NCBI GenBank assembly: GCA_963732595.1 | Contig: CAVSZZ010000002.1 | Coordinates: 930,001 to 994,000, forward strand | DNA length: 64,000 nt | From: JAFGXF01 sp963732595 | GTDB taxonomy: Bacteria; Chloroflexota; Anaerolineae; Anaerolineales; Anaerolineaceae | Direction of reading: 5' to 3' | Shown: in pieces, positions 26,021 to 35,355 of the stretch | Layout: each line of letters begins with the position of its first letter | Position numbering within the stretch: position 1 is the stretch's first letter | Position numbers and translations under genes: made by a program | Notes under the pieces: model-generated | What the model was told of the DNA's origin: nothing | What the model saw: only the letters and a program-made list of their open reading frames with translations | Databases searched by the model: none

Positions 26021-26845
26021 TCATTTTGCCTGGTCCTCTGGCTCGGGAATCCTGTAGTTCACCTCGGATTTCTTTCTTGCGACCAATCGAACTATTTCTA
26101 CACAGCCGATGGCAACCAAAAGGATGATAAAAGATAATTGAGTCTCTTTACCAATCAATGGATAATTCATCAATCCGTGGACCAGGCCTGTCAAGATAAT
26201 ATTATTTGAACGGATGAATAGGTAAGCAAACCCGAGGCTGAACAGGAACATTACCAGTAGGCTTACCAGGAGATTAAGCCAATCCAATTCCCCGGAAATG
26301 ACCGACACGATTCGGGTAGGAAGATGCCATAGCGAGAACAACACACTTACAAGCAGGACCGCCTTGACCATCCTTCTCCGATCTGTCTCGGTAGTGAAAT
26401 GCCGCCAGAGAGCTTTCAGGTAATAGCCACGGAAAAGCACCTCCTCCCCCAAGCCCACAAACAGCCAGGTGCTTAAAATCTGTGCTCCGATTTTCCAGAA
26501 CGGGGTTTCCTGCATGGCCAGGAACTCCTCCGGGAGTTTAACCAACCCGACCAGTTGTATCAGCAGCATGAAGACCAGCCAGCCGACCAAAGACCACGCC
26601 AACGCTTCCAGGATCAGCCTTTTGGTGACAGGCAGGGAGATCCGCTCTTGTTTTATCCCCCACCAAGCCAACAAGTAATAAACCAGGTATAAGCCAAGCA
26701 TTGTGAAATACAGCGGGAGCCCTTGCAACTGGAACAACTTGACTGCCCACCAGTAAATAATTGTCACAATAAAAGTCAGCGTAATGATGATCGCTAAAAC
26801 GGTTTTCCCGTTCTTTGTATGACTTTGAGAAATTTTATTCTCCAT
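26021..26845 (-). CDS. CPBP-family intramembrane metalloprotease
   Basis: A 274-residue membrane protein with about eight helices and the CPBP/Abi motifs: GLGEEVLFRGYYL (motif 1, Glu-Glu-x3-Arg), SLWHLPTR (motif 2, His) and HGLMNYP (motif 3, His). Relatives include Rce1-like prenyl proteases and bacteriocin-immunity proteins. All catalytic residues are present, so it is probably an active protease. GAGG lies upstream of the ATG. It is transcribed alone. Confidence 0.9.
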   Translation of the reverse strand: MENKISQSHTKNGKTVLAIIITLTFIVTIIYWWAVKLFQLQGLPLYFTMLGLYLVYYLLAWWGIKQERISLPVTKRLILEALAWSLVGWLVFMLLIQLVGLVKLPEEFLAMQETPFWKIGAQILSTWLFVGLGEEVLFRGYYLKALWRHFTTETDRRRMVKAVLLVSVLFSLWHLPTRIVSVISGELDWLNLLVSLLVMFLFSLGFAYLFIRSNNIILTGLVHGLMNYPLIGKETQLSFIILLVAIGCVEIVRLVARKKSEVNYRIPEPEDQAK

Positions 26846-27031
26846 ATTTTTATCCTCAAGTAAAATGATCGATCAATCATTTATTTTCCTGCTTGTGTGA
26901 GGCCAGGCAATCAGAATGGGGTTCTATTCTGGGGCTGGAAAATCTCGAACACCGATTTACTTATAAAAGTAACCAACTTTTACCAGTCAATGGTAAGTTT
27001 CATTCTACTACTTTACATGCCTGCCCGAATT

Positions 27032-29506
27032 TCATCTTGCATTCAATCCAACCGCAACAGGAATCCACCGCTTGATCATAGCGACCTTCAAAGAATCGTT
27101 CACACCAAGACAGGCAACCATTGCATAAGCGAATAAAACTATGATCTGCCACCAAGGCAATGGTGTGAAGTCTGGGAGACCGACAAGTGTCAAAGTAGTA
27201 CCCACAATCACTTCTGCAATTAGAGCCACCGAGAGAAGCCGGCTTGGTATGGTCGTCCAAAACCACCGTCGTTCTCTTGCAGAAACAATGGAAAATGCAG
27301 CGAAGTAGAGTAGCAACAGGAAACTAAAGGTATAAAGAGCGTTTTCGTTGGTAGCCAGACCAAAGCGTGTCCAACAAATGAATAAGAATAATAAAGCTTC
27401 CGCTACCATTGCCACTCCCAGCATCACAGACACCGTTATGAATCCGCCGATGTTCCAGGTTTCTGGTTTTTTAGAGGGTTGAACGTAATCTGTGGCGAGA
27501 GAGATCTTTGCGAAGTCTGTCATAAAAGTCAGCAATAGCATGGCAAAGGCGGAAACAGCGAACTTACCGGTAACCACATAGGCTATGGACACAAAGGCTA
27601 CTTTAAGGATTGTACGACTGATCTTGTTAATGATCCAAGTCAGCACCCGCTGATAGATCGTTCGTCCCCGCTCGACCAAAGTCACGATATTCGACAGCCC
27701 AGGTTCGGTCAGGACAACGCTGGCAGCACCTTTGGCGACATCAGTCGCGGTGCTGACGGCAATGCCGACTTCGGCCTGGCGAAGAGCGGGTGAATCGTTG
27801 ACACCGTCACCAGTCATGCCAGTTACATGCCCAACAGCTTGAAGGTGCTGTACCACGATATATTTATCCTCCGGGTAGACTTCGGCATAACCATCAACCC
27901 CGGCCAAAAAACCAGCTGTCTCATTGGTGGTTTTGGTTTTCGTGGTTTTCAGATCAGAGACAGGCCTGATGTTGAGCAGCCCGACTCCCTGCGCAATTTC
28001 TCTTGCAATTGCCAATGCATCTCCGGTGAGCATCTTCACAGAAATTCCAAGGTTACGAAGTTCCGCAATTAACTGTTTGGCATCCGGTCTAGGTGGGTCG
28101 TATAACGTCACCAATCCGATGAGTTTGGGCGTATCAGTCTCAGGACTGCGGGCTACCGCCAGCGTTCGGTATCCCTTCTGTGCCGATTGATTGACTCGTG
28201 CCTCCAACGCATCGATGGCTGGGGGCTCGAGTCCGCAAGCCAATGCGACAGTGCGGACAGCCCCTTTCATCACTCGCAGCCGCTGCCCATTCTGTTCAAC
28301 TACGGCTTCCGTCCGCCTGTTCTTTGCATCGAACGGCTCAAATGAGATGGGTGTAATCTTAGGCGTACTAGCAAAGATATGTCGTTCTTTTGCTGCAGAA
28401 AGGAATGCCAGATCGATCGGATCCTGATTGGCCTCCTTTGATGCAAGGGTACCTGCGAAGAGTACATCGGCTTCAGTCGCCTCTTCCAACGGAACAACCC
28501 CGGTGATTGCCAGCTTATTCATTGTGATTGTTCCCGTCTTGTCCACGCACAGCACATCCATTGTCGCGGCATCTTCCACAGCACTGAGGCGCGTGACCAG
28601 GACACCTCGTTTCGCCAGCTCTTTCGATCCGATAGCCATACTGACCGTGAACATAACGGGAAGGGCGACTGGTATTGCACTCATCAACATGACGAGCATG
28701 AGAGGAAGCACCTCTAGAAGCGGTGTGCCACGAATTAACGACAACACAATGACAACGCCGAGAAGGGCGCCAACAATTAAGAAGAGCCAGCGGACAACTT
28801 TGGCAACAACCGCTTCGATATGAAGTTTCGGACGCGCATTCTGAACAAGTTCCGTCGTGTGGCCAAAATAAGTTTGTGCCCCCGTTAGCATCACAACTCC
28901 GTTGCCTTCACCCCTGCGAACGATGGATCCTGACGAGAGCACGTCGCCCGGGGCTTTATTAACATCCTGCGACTCGCCAGTAAGCGCCGATTGGTCAATA
29001 CTTAACGTGCCAGTCAGCAATTTGACGTCTGCTGGAATAATGTCTCCCGAGCGGACGCGGACAATATCGCCCGGTACCAGTTCCCTGGCAGTAATAATTT
29101 GCCAGGTAGCCTCGCGCAGGACGCGCGCATTGACATGTAAACGCATCCTTAATGCTTCAACGACATCCGCGGCCCGGCGTTCCTGCAAAAAACTCAATAC
29201 GGCATTGATGACCAGCAAAACGCCAACTACCACGAGATCTAAATATTTCCGAAGGACGCCCGACAGGATCATAATCAATTCGAGCATCCATGCTGAAATG
29301 CCCCAGAATTTTTCGAGGAATTTAAGGATCGGGTGACCCTTTTGCTCGATCACTTCGTTGTAGCCGTGTTTCTTTCGCCGGTCGTCTACCTCAAGTCTCG
29401 TCAACCCGATCTCAGCGTTTACATTAAGCAATAGCAACGTTTCTGGTATTGACAAGGATGCGATATCAGGCCCCGCATCGGTTAATGGCGTTGAATTAAG
29501 AATCAT
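27032..29506 (-). CDS. P-type ATPase, plasma-membrane H+-ATPase-like (P3A)
   Basis: An 824-residue ion pump: a cation-ATPase N-terminal region, the actuator motif ALTGES, membrane helix 4 with SAIPVALPVMFTVSMAIG, the phosphorylation site CVDKTGTITMNK and the hinge MTGDGVNDSPALRQAEVGIA. Length and the short C-terminus fit bacterial and archaeal P3A pumps that export protons. Unlike the Ca2+-type pump at 55504, its M4 reads IPVALP. No obvious ribosome site and no partner genes are seen. Confidence 0.9.
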   Translation of the reverse strand: MILNSTPLTDAGPDIASLSIPETLLLLNVNAEIGLTRLEVDDRRKKHGYNEVIEQKGHPILKFLEKFWGISAWMLELIMILSGVLRKYLDLVVVGVLLVINAVLSFLQERRAADVVEALRMRLHVNARVLREATWQIITARELVPGDIVRVRSGDIIPADVKLLTGTLSIDQSALTGESQDVNKAPGDVLSSGSIVRRGEGNGVVMLTGAQTYFGHTTELVQNARPKLHIEAVVAKVVRWLFLIVGALLGVVIVLSLIRGTPLLEVLPLMLVMLMSAIPVALPVMFTVSMAIGSKELAKRGVLVTRLSAVEDAATMDVLCVDKTGTITMNKLAITGVVPLEEATEADVLFAGTLASKEANQDPIDLAFLSAAKERHIFASTPKITPISFEPFDAKNRRTEAVVEQNGQRLRVMKGAVRTVALACGLEPPAIDALEARVNQSAQKGYRTLAVARSPETDTPKLIGLVTLYDPPRPDAKQLIAELRNLGISVKMLTGDALAIAREIAQGVGLLNIRPVSDLKTTKTKTTNETAGFLAGVDGYAEVYPEDKYIVVQHLQAVGHVTGMTGDGVNDSPALRQAEVGIAVSTATDVAKGAASVVLTEPGLSNIVTLVERGRTIYQRVLTWIINKISRTILKVAFVSIAYVVTGKFAVSAFAMLLLTFMTDFAKISLATDYVQPSKKPETWNIGGFITVSVMLGVAMVAEALLFLFICWTRFGLATNENALYTFSFLLLLYFAAFSIVSARERRWFWTTIPSRLLSVALIAEVIVGTTLTLVGLPDFTPLPWWQIIVLFAYAMVACLGVNDSLKVAMIKRWIPVAVGLNAR

Positions 29507-29644
29507 TATCGCTTCAGGTTAGTGTTGTTTTACTTTTTTTTACAAATACTTCTTAAGAATTAATTATGCCACAAATCAAAAAGCACTCTCCCGCGCAGGC
29601 ATAGATAACGATAGATAATTATTTTTACGTTGGAATAGGCTAGA

Positions 29645-29811
29645 ACCGCCGAGCTAAGCTTGTACAATTTCAAGATCATGCAGTGGTCGTCGCCATCCTG
29701 TCGGATGCTGTGCGTGACCATCTCGATCGGCATGCTGGTTTCGCTTTTGGAATCATCCAGGACGGTAAATCGTGCGGTTACCACCAGCTATTCAGCCAGC
29801 TTGATCAGTGC
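29645..29811 (-). pseudogene. DUF35 OB-fold gene fragment
   Basis: A fragment (ALIKLAE-stop-LVVTARFT, SMPIEMVTHSIRQDGDDHCM) aligns with the C-terminal OB half of the intact gene at 31234-31641 (ALIKLAEGPVVTAQLT, GMPVEMVTRRIRQDGDERGM). TAG at 29790-29788 breaks it. The N-terminal zinc ribbon is absent. Confidence 0.75.
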
Positions 29812-30066
29812 GGCGGGAATCGCCAAGAACGCAGCCACAACGAGTGACCTGTTGAGTGGTTTGGTATCAAATATAGAAGGGGAAGATATGATGGCGGCAA
29901 GTGCAGTTAGCACGCCGGCAATGATTCCTGCCACAAAGCTCGCCTCCGCCAGTGCGTTCGCAACACAACCGCCTTTAAGAGAAGCGTTACGTTGGCTCTG
30001 GAGTCTTACATGCCGTAGCGTGGCACGCAGCGATCAGCCCGCATTTGGTTGGTAGACATCTTGCCT
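29812..30066. other. Probable gene remnant joined to the DUF35 fragment
   Basis: The same minus-strand frame continues upstream as a hydrophobic stretch (ASFVAGIIAGVLTALAAIIS) that does not belong to DUF35, so two unrelated pieces appear joined. No intact gene is present. Confidence 0.35.
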
Positions 30067-30930
30067 TTATATTGGCGGGAAATTACTGAATATCGGCACA
30101 AGCCAGAAGTAAACACATGCCATCGATAACCCTTCCAGAATAATGCAGATAATAATTATCCACTTCAACTTTCTCACAAAACGTACAAGAATTGCACCAA
30201 TAATAAACCACCATAAAGTACCGACCAGGGGAGCCATGATATACATCAGGATACTCTGATCCATATGGATATATTGCCCCAGAAGAACCGACAGGGGGAA
30301 TTCCGGAGCTTTCGCGATCATTGGCAATACACTTTCTTCCGGAAACGGGATGGCGCAGATAAATCTATACACCAGGGCAACGATAAAACCGCCTGCCAAG
30401 ACTTTCCTGGTGGTTGTACCTATTACAGAGTCAGACTGAACTTGTCGCGAATCAGATTGGTCACCATCTGTAAAGAATACTTTTACATTCGGTTGCCTAA
30501 AATACCAAATGGATAGCAGTGGGGTCAGCAGATGCCTGGCAACGCTCCACATCGTCTGTAGCGGATAAACTATCCCCATCGCCCCGGATAGAGCGCGACG
30601 AGAATTTGGTGCCCAGTTACCAATAATGGAAAATAAATATATTATGCAAAGCACAACCAACAGGCATACAAACATATTTCTGGCTTTGACACTCCCCTTC
30701 CATGTCCCAATTGCCGAGAGAGTCATACCAATTCCTAAAATTGGTGCAACGGTCAACGTTAGCACGGCAAATGGCATTTCTTCTATTAAGGTATAGTAGC
30801 GCGAAAATGGAATGATTATCCGGCTTAGTATGGGCAATAAACCGTAGAACAAGCCGGTATAGATCAATAGTACTAATAGGCCAAGTGGTGGTTTCAATTT
30901 TGTGGATGTTAACATGGATATCTGCTTCAT
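30067..30930 (-). CDS. Polytopic membrane protein of unknown function
   Basis: A 287-residue protein with about seven helices, including LLVLLIYTGLFYGLLPILS and PLVGTLWWFIIGAILVRFV. A soluble loop (DGDQSDSRQVQSDSVIGTTT) lies in the middle. No family motif is recognised and no clear ribosome site is seen. It lies alone, with 30931-31192 upstream showing no gene. Confidence 0.65.
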   Translation of the reverse strand: MKQISMLTSTKLKPPLGLLVLLIYTGLFYGLLPILSRIIIPFSRYYTLIEEMPFAVLTLTVAPILGIGMTLSAIGTWKGSVKARNMFVCLLVVLCIIYLFSIIGNWAPNSRRALSGAMGIVYPLQTMWSVARHLLTPLLSIWYFRQPNVKVFFTDGDQSDSRQVQSDSVIGTTTRKVLAGGFIVALVYRFICAIPFPEESVLPMIAKAPEFPLSVLLGQYIHMDQSILMYIMAPLVGTLWWFIIGAILVRFVRKLKWIIIICIILEGLSMACVYFWLVPIFSNFPPI

Positions 30931-31192
30931 TTTGCACGCAATTTAAGATGCCCAGTTATAAATTTTACGGATTCCGCATAAGCTGCAATTATACGGGGGA
31001 GCTAACCATAAGTTTTATATTATTATCGTCCTTGATTGTTTATACTACGCAAAGTCGATTCAATCTTAAATATATAGAAATTATGCGGCAAACCCATTTG
31101 CAATCGAGCAGGTCAAAACCCGGAAAGCTATTTGACAAGTTGCGACACCGTCCGAAATAAGCCCCATTCATATCCCCCTTTGGATTTATTCA

Positions 31193-31221
31193 AAAGCGCC
31201 CTCCAATCAGGAGGGCGCTTT
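31193..31221 (-). terminator. Terminator of mevalonate operon
   Basis: On the minus strand AAAGCGCCCTCC, loop TGATT, GGAGGGCGCTTTT. It lies 13 bp after the DUF35 stop codon and closes the four-gene operon. Confidence 0.88.
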
Positions 31222-31233
31222 ATCATTGAAACT

Positions 31234-31641
31234 TCATCCAACCCGGCTCAAAACCGGGCGGAACTTGTACCCATACACGATCATGCCGCGTTCATCGCCA
31301 TCCTGGCGGATGCGGCGGGTGACCATCTCGACCGGCATGCCGATCTCAACCCTGGCATCGCCCAGGTCGGTCAACTGTGCGGTCACCACCGGTCCTTCGG
31401 CCAGCTTGATCAGCGCCACAGTGTAGGGTGCTTGTTCCTCGAATCCGGCGGGGCCATCGCCCATGCGTGTGAAGGAATATACCTCACCCTTGCCACTGAA
31501 ATTATAGGCTTCCTTGGCTTCTCCGCCGCATTCCGGGCAGACGTCGCGGGGTGGGAAGATCTTGGCATCACAGTGCGGGCAAACTTCGCCCACCAGTGCG
31601 TAACGTTGTTGTTTTAGTCTCCAATGTCTTGGTATTTCCAT
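31234..31641 (-). CDS. Zn-ribbon/OB-fold protein (DUF35) of thiolase-HMGCS complex
   Basis: A 135-residue protein: a rubredoxin-like zinc ribbon (CPHC and CPEC pairs near residues 21-40) followed by an OB fold (GKGEVYSFTRMG to the end). In archaea a DUF35 protein bridges acetoacetyl-CoA thiolase and HMG-CoA synthase and forms the shared CoA-binding channel. Its position as the last gene after these two enzymes argues for the same scaffold role. AAGGAG lies seven bases before the ATG. A broken copy of its 3' half lies at 29645-29811. Confidence 0.9.
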   Translation of the reverse strand: MEIPRHWRLKQQRYALVGEVCPHCDAKIFPPRDVCPECGGEAKEAYNFSGKGEVYSFTRMGDGPAGFEEQAPYTVALIKLAEGPVVTAQLTDLGDARVEIGMPVEMVTRRIRQDGDERGMIVYGYKFRPVLSRVG

Positions 31642-31707
31642 CTCATGACTCCTTGCTTTATTGAGATGCTGAGTTTATCCAGTTGTAACTATCAATACCT
31701 ATCAGCT

Positions 31708-32877
31708 TTACGGGGTCCTTTGCAGCACATGAGCCGCTGCGGTAGCAGCTGCCCCACCCAGACACTCGATCAATGCCTTCCTGGCACCCTTCACCTGGCA
31801 ACCACCTGCTTCCCCACGCAGTTGCATTACGGCTTCAACTGCCTGGTAGACTCCGGCAGCCGCCAGCGGATTTCCACGCGCTTTCATGCCACCCATGCAG
31901 GCCAGTGCCGGTTTCCCCTTTTCAATCGCTTCCTTCAACCAGGTTGTACCATGACCTTTTAAGGTAAATCCAGCCGCCTCAACGGATAAGACCGGGTAGA
32001 TCGAGAAGGCATCATCCAGTTCAAGAATATCGACATCACCGGGCAGGATACCGGCCTGCCGGCAGGCACGTGCAATTGCAGCCCCTGCTGCCTCAAAGGC
32101 CAGTGGATCCGGACGGTCATGCAACGACAGCCGGTCTGTCACCACAGCTGAACCACTAACCCTCACCAGGGGTTTATCGAATTCCTTGTCAACCAGATCA
32201 CGCCGGGTGAGGAACAGGGCCGCCGCACCATCCGCGTAGGGTGCGATGTCGTGTAAATTCAAAGGATCGCACACCGGCTCAGCCTTCTCATAGACCTCGC
32301 GTGTGATGGCTTTTCGATACATGGCATGTGGGTTGCCGACCCCATGAGCCGATGCGGCCAATGGATACACTGCAAAAGCCGCGTGATCCAGATGGTATTC
32401 ATGCAGGTAGCGCTGCATCAGCAACGCTGCCATAGAAGTGGGCGTCACGCCTTGCATACCTTCGTAATCAGTATCCAGTGTCTCGGCAATGGCTTTATCC
32501 AGTCCAGGGCCGACCACATCGGTGATTTTCTCGATGCCAACCACCATGGCACTTTCCACCAGTCCAGCACGCAAAGCCAGGTAGGCGGTGCGCAATGCCG
32601 CACCACCCGAGGCTCCGGCGGCTTCGATGGTGGTTCCTTCCACACCCTCCAACCCGCAGTCGCTGGTCACCAAGGCACCCAGGTTGGCCTGGCGCGAAAG
32701 CGAGGAGCCCAAAATATTGGCGATGTACATCGCCTGAGGTTTCTGCCCCCCGGCATCTCGCATGGCAGCCAGGATGGCGCGCGATGCAAGTTGGCGGATC
32801 GAGACATCCCAATGCTCCCCAACCGGTACCTGTCCGACGCCGGTGATGACGATATCGCTCATCCCGTTCTCACTCAT
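31708..32877 (-). CDS. Thiolase-family protein lacking the nucleophilic Cys
   Basis: A 389-residue thiolase of the SCP-x/archaeal acetoacetyl-CoA type, encoded between HMG-CoA synthase and DUF35. The overall pattern is clear (VVGIEKITDVVG, DGAAALFLTRR, GGMKARGNPLAAAGVYQAVE). The site normally reading A-C-A-S-G is EAAGASGG, so the nucleophile is Gly88. The usual GHP motif reads GNP (Asn336). Cys372 remains in IECLGG. It may be catalytically dead, structural, or use other chemistry. The ATG overlaps the HMGCS stop codon (ATGA). Confidence 0.88.
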   Translation of the reverse strand: MSENGMSDIVITGVGQVPVGEHWDVSIRQLASRAILAAMRDAGGQKPQAMYIANILGSSLSRQANLGALVTSDCGLEGVEGTTIEAAGASGGAALRTAYLALRAGLVESAMVVGIEKITDVVGPGLDKAIAETLDTDYEGMQGVTPTSMAALLMQRYLHEYHLDHAAFAVYPLAASAHGVGNPHAMYRKAITREVYEKAEPVCDPLNLHDIAPYADGAAALFLTRRDLVDKEFDKPLVRVSGSAVVTDRLSLHDRPDPLAFEAAGAAIARACRQAGILPGDVDILELDDAFSIYPVLSVEAAGFTLKGHGTTWLKEAIEKGKPALACMGGMKARGNPLAAAGVYQAVEAVMQLRGEAGGCQVKGARKALIECLGGAAATAAAHVLQRTP

Positions 32878-33962
32878 TTCATCGCCAGTTTGCCACGGTA
32901 ACGCACATACGTGGCGTAATCGATCTCGGTTCGGCGCTGGATGTAGTCCGCGGTCAACGGCGCAAGTTTCTGCCGCTCAGTGATGGCTTTCGTGACCTTG
33001 ATGACAAAGGCATCCGATCCGGCCCCCGAGCCATATGAGACCATCAGGATGCGATCGCCCGGTTTTGCCTGGTCGAGGATATTAGTCAACCCGATGAGGG
33101 CTGCGCCCGCATAGGTGTTGCCGATCACCGGGGAGAGCAGGCCCGTGGTGGTCTGTTCGGGCTTGAATCCCAACAACGCCCCAGCCCGCTGGGGAAATTT
33201 GGTGTTGGGTTGGTGGAATACCGCGTAAGTGAATTCTTCAGGTTTAAGGTTCAAGGCATTCATTAACGCCTTGCCTGCTTCCGTGATGTGCTTAAAATAC
33301 GCTGGTTCGCCGGTGAAACGCTGGCCGTGCTCGGGGTACTTCTGTTCCTGGCGGCGCCAGAAATCAGGTGTGTCGGTCACATAGGAGTAGACCGCCTCAA
33401 TTTCGGCCAGAGACTGTTCAGCTGGACCCAGTATGTAGGCCGCTCCCCCCGCTCCGGCAGTGTACTCGAGCGAATCCCCCGGGCGACCCTGGGCGATGTC
33501 CATGCCGATACCCATGGCATAATCCGCCATACCGGAACCGATCAATCCCATGGCGGCTACAATTGCCTCCGTTCCGGCCTTGCAGGCGAATTGGAAGTCG
33601 GCCGCCTGAATGGATGGTACCGCGCCAATAGCTTCGGCCACGATCGTGCCGGTGGGCTTGACCGCGTAGGGGTGTGACTCAGAACCGACCCATACTGCTC
33701 GCAGTTGCGCGGCATCGATCCCGGCCCGTACCAGAGCATTACGGGCGGCTTCGATCGACATGGTGGCCACATCCTCATCCATCCCGGCTACTGCCTTTTC
33801 TTTAACTGGCGAGCCACCGGGGCCATCGGTCCAAACCCGCGCGACCTCTGAACCTGGCAACCGGTAACGCGGCACATAGGCCCCATAACCGATGATGCCC
33901 ACCTTGCGGTTGGGAATTAATGGATGGACCGGTTTTTCTTCCTGAGTCTCTTTATTCGTCAT
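32874..33962 (-). CDS. Hydroxymethylglutaryl-CoA synthase, archaeal type
   Basis: A 362-residue HMG-CoA synthase that condenses acetyl-CoA with acetoacetyl-CoA. The nucleophilic Cys127 (DFQFACKAG) and catalytic His250 (AVFHQPNTKFPQRAG) are present. Length and sequence style match the archaeal enzymes that work within a thiolase-DUF35 complex rather than the Gram-positive MvaS type. GGAG lies eight bases before the ATG, and the gene overlaps the reductase by 11 bp and the thiolase by 4 bp. Confidence 0.93.
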   Translation of the reverse strand: MTNKETQEEKPVHPLIPNRKVGIIGYGAYVPRYRLPGSEVARVWTDGPGGSPVKEKAVAGMDEDVATMSIEAARNALVRAGIDAAQLRAVWVGSESHPYAVKPTGTIVAEAIGAVPSIQAADFQFACKAGTEAIVAAMGLIGSGMADYAMGIGMDIAQGRPGDSLEYTAGAGGAAYILGPAEQSLAEIEAVYSYVTDTPDFWRRQEQKYPEHGQRFTGEPAYFKHITEAGKALMNALNLKPEEFTYAVFHQPNTKFPQRAGALLGFKPEQTTTGLLSPVIGNTYAGAALIGLTNILDQAKPGDRILMVSYGSGAGSDAFVIKVTKAITERQKLAPLTADYIQRRTEIDYATYVRYRGKLAMK

Positions 33963-35241
33963 TGGATTCGCTCCATTGTTTCATGATAGCTTCAGCGTGG
34001 TCAACACGCACCTTTTTTTCCTTTACCAGTTGTTCTGCCAGCCGGTCGATATCGGAGCCCCTGGCTCCGGCTGCGATCGCCACCTGGCGGGCGTGCAGAC
34101 TCATATGCCCACGCTGGATGCCCTCGGTGGAAAGCGCCCTCAGAGCAGCCAGGTTCTGAGCCAGCCCAACCGAAACGATGATCCCGGCCAGTTGGGAAGA
34201 AGAGGTTACGCCCATCAGCTTTAAACAAGCCTGCGCCAGTGGGTGCACCCTGGTGGCACCACCCACAATGCCAACCGCCATGGGCATTTCCAGCTTACCA
34301 ACCAGATCGCCATTCTTGTCAACCGACCAGGTCGACAGGCTGGTGTAACGCCCGGAACGGGCGGCATAGGCATGCGCGCCAGCTTCCACTGCGCGCCAAT
34401 CGTTTCCGCAGGCGATAACGACCGCATCCACGCCGTTCAGGATGCCCTTGTTATGTGTGGCTGCCCGGTAGGGGTCGGCCTCGGCGAATGCCCAAGCTTC
34501 AAGGATGCCATCGCGGACCTTTTCCGCAGAGTATTCCCCAAAAGCAAGTTGCCCCTTGGGGATCGTGCAGCTGGCTCGAGCCAGCCGCCGGTCTGCCAGG
34601 TTCGAGAGGATCCGCAGGTGGGCCCTCCCCCCGGTCAGGTGCTCAACCATGGGAGCCAAACGTTCCACCGCGGTATTGACCGCATTGGCACCCATTGCAT
34701 CCCGAACATCCATGATCAAATGCAGTACCAGAAAGCTGCCCAGAACCGGTGAATCGACTACCCTCACTTCCACATCACGCGGACCGCCACCCAGTCCTAA
34801 TAGTATCGGGTCAGACTTGGCTGCTTCTTCCAGAAGCTCATTTTTATGAGAGAGCAGCGTTTCGCGAGCTGTACTTGGCTCATTCAGGTCCAAAATCTGG
34901 ATCTGCCCGATCATTTCGGGTGGGTCGCATAACGTCTTGAATCCACCCGCAGCTCGTGCCAGTTTCGCCATGAAAGAGGCCCCGGCAATGACCGAGGGCT
35001 CTTCAATTGCCATAGGGACCGGAACTTCCCGCCCATCGATCAGGAAATGATTCGCGATACCCAGTGGCAATTGAAAGGTGCCGATGGCATTCTCGATCAT
35101 ATGGTCGACCTGATCAATGCTCAAGGCGCCGGTTGATCTGAAAAGCACCAGATCTGCCTGCGTGAGTCCGGAAATCTCCGCGAGGTGAGCGAGGCGTTGA
35201 TCCGGTGATAATTGATGGAATTTCAGACTCTCTTCAGACAT
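33952..35241 (-). CDS. Hydroxymethylglutaryl-CoA reductase, class II
   Basis: A 429-residue HMG-CoA reductase that makes mevalonate. The catalytic set Glu81 (IEEPSVIAGAS), Lys265 (THNKGILNGVDAV), Asp281 and His379 (GHMSLH) matches the class II enzyme of Pseudomonas mevalonii with an offset of two. Class II enzymes were first known as degradative, but here the gene heads an operon with HMG-CoA synthase, so biosynthesis of isoprenoids is the natural reading. It is transcribed divergently from the histidine kinase at 35356. Confidence 0.94.
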   Translation of the reverse strand: MSEESLKFHQLSPDQRLAHLAEISGLTQADLVLFRSTGALSIDQVDHMIENAIGTFQLPLGIANHFLIDGREVPVPMAIEEPSVIAGASFMAKLARAAGGFKTLCDPPEMIGQIQILDLNEPSTARETLLSHKNELLEEAAKSDPILLGLGGGPRDVEVRVVDSPVLGSFLVLHLIMDVRDAMGANAVNTAVERLAPMVEHLTGGRAHLRILSNLADRRLARASCTIPKGQLAFGEYSAEKVRDGILEAWAFAEADPYRAATHNKGILNGVDAVVIACGNDWRAVEAGAHAYAARSGRYTSLSTWSVDKNGDLVGKLEMPMAVGIVGGATRVHPLAQACLKLMGVTSSSQLAGIIVSVGLAQNLAALRALSTEGIQRGHMSLHARQVAIAAGARGSDIDRLAEQLVKEKKVRVDHAEAIMKQWSESNDE

Positions 35242-35355
35242 GTATCATCTCATAATTGAACAGGTTAGATGATATCCCCCCGGGTCTGGCAAAAGCTATC
35301 AAATTTGGAATCCTGACAAATAGGAGTAAAATAAGACACCTAGCGACCAATAAGC

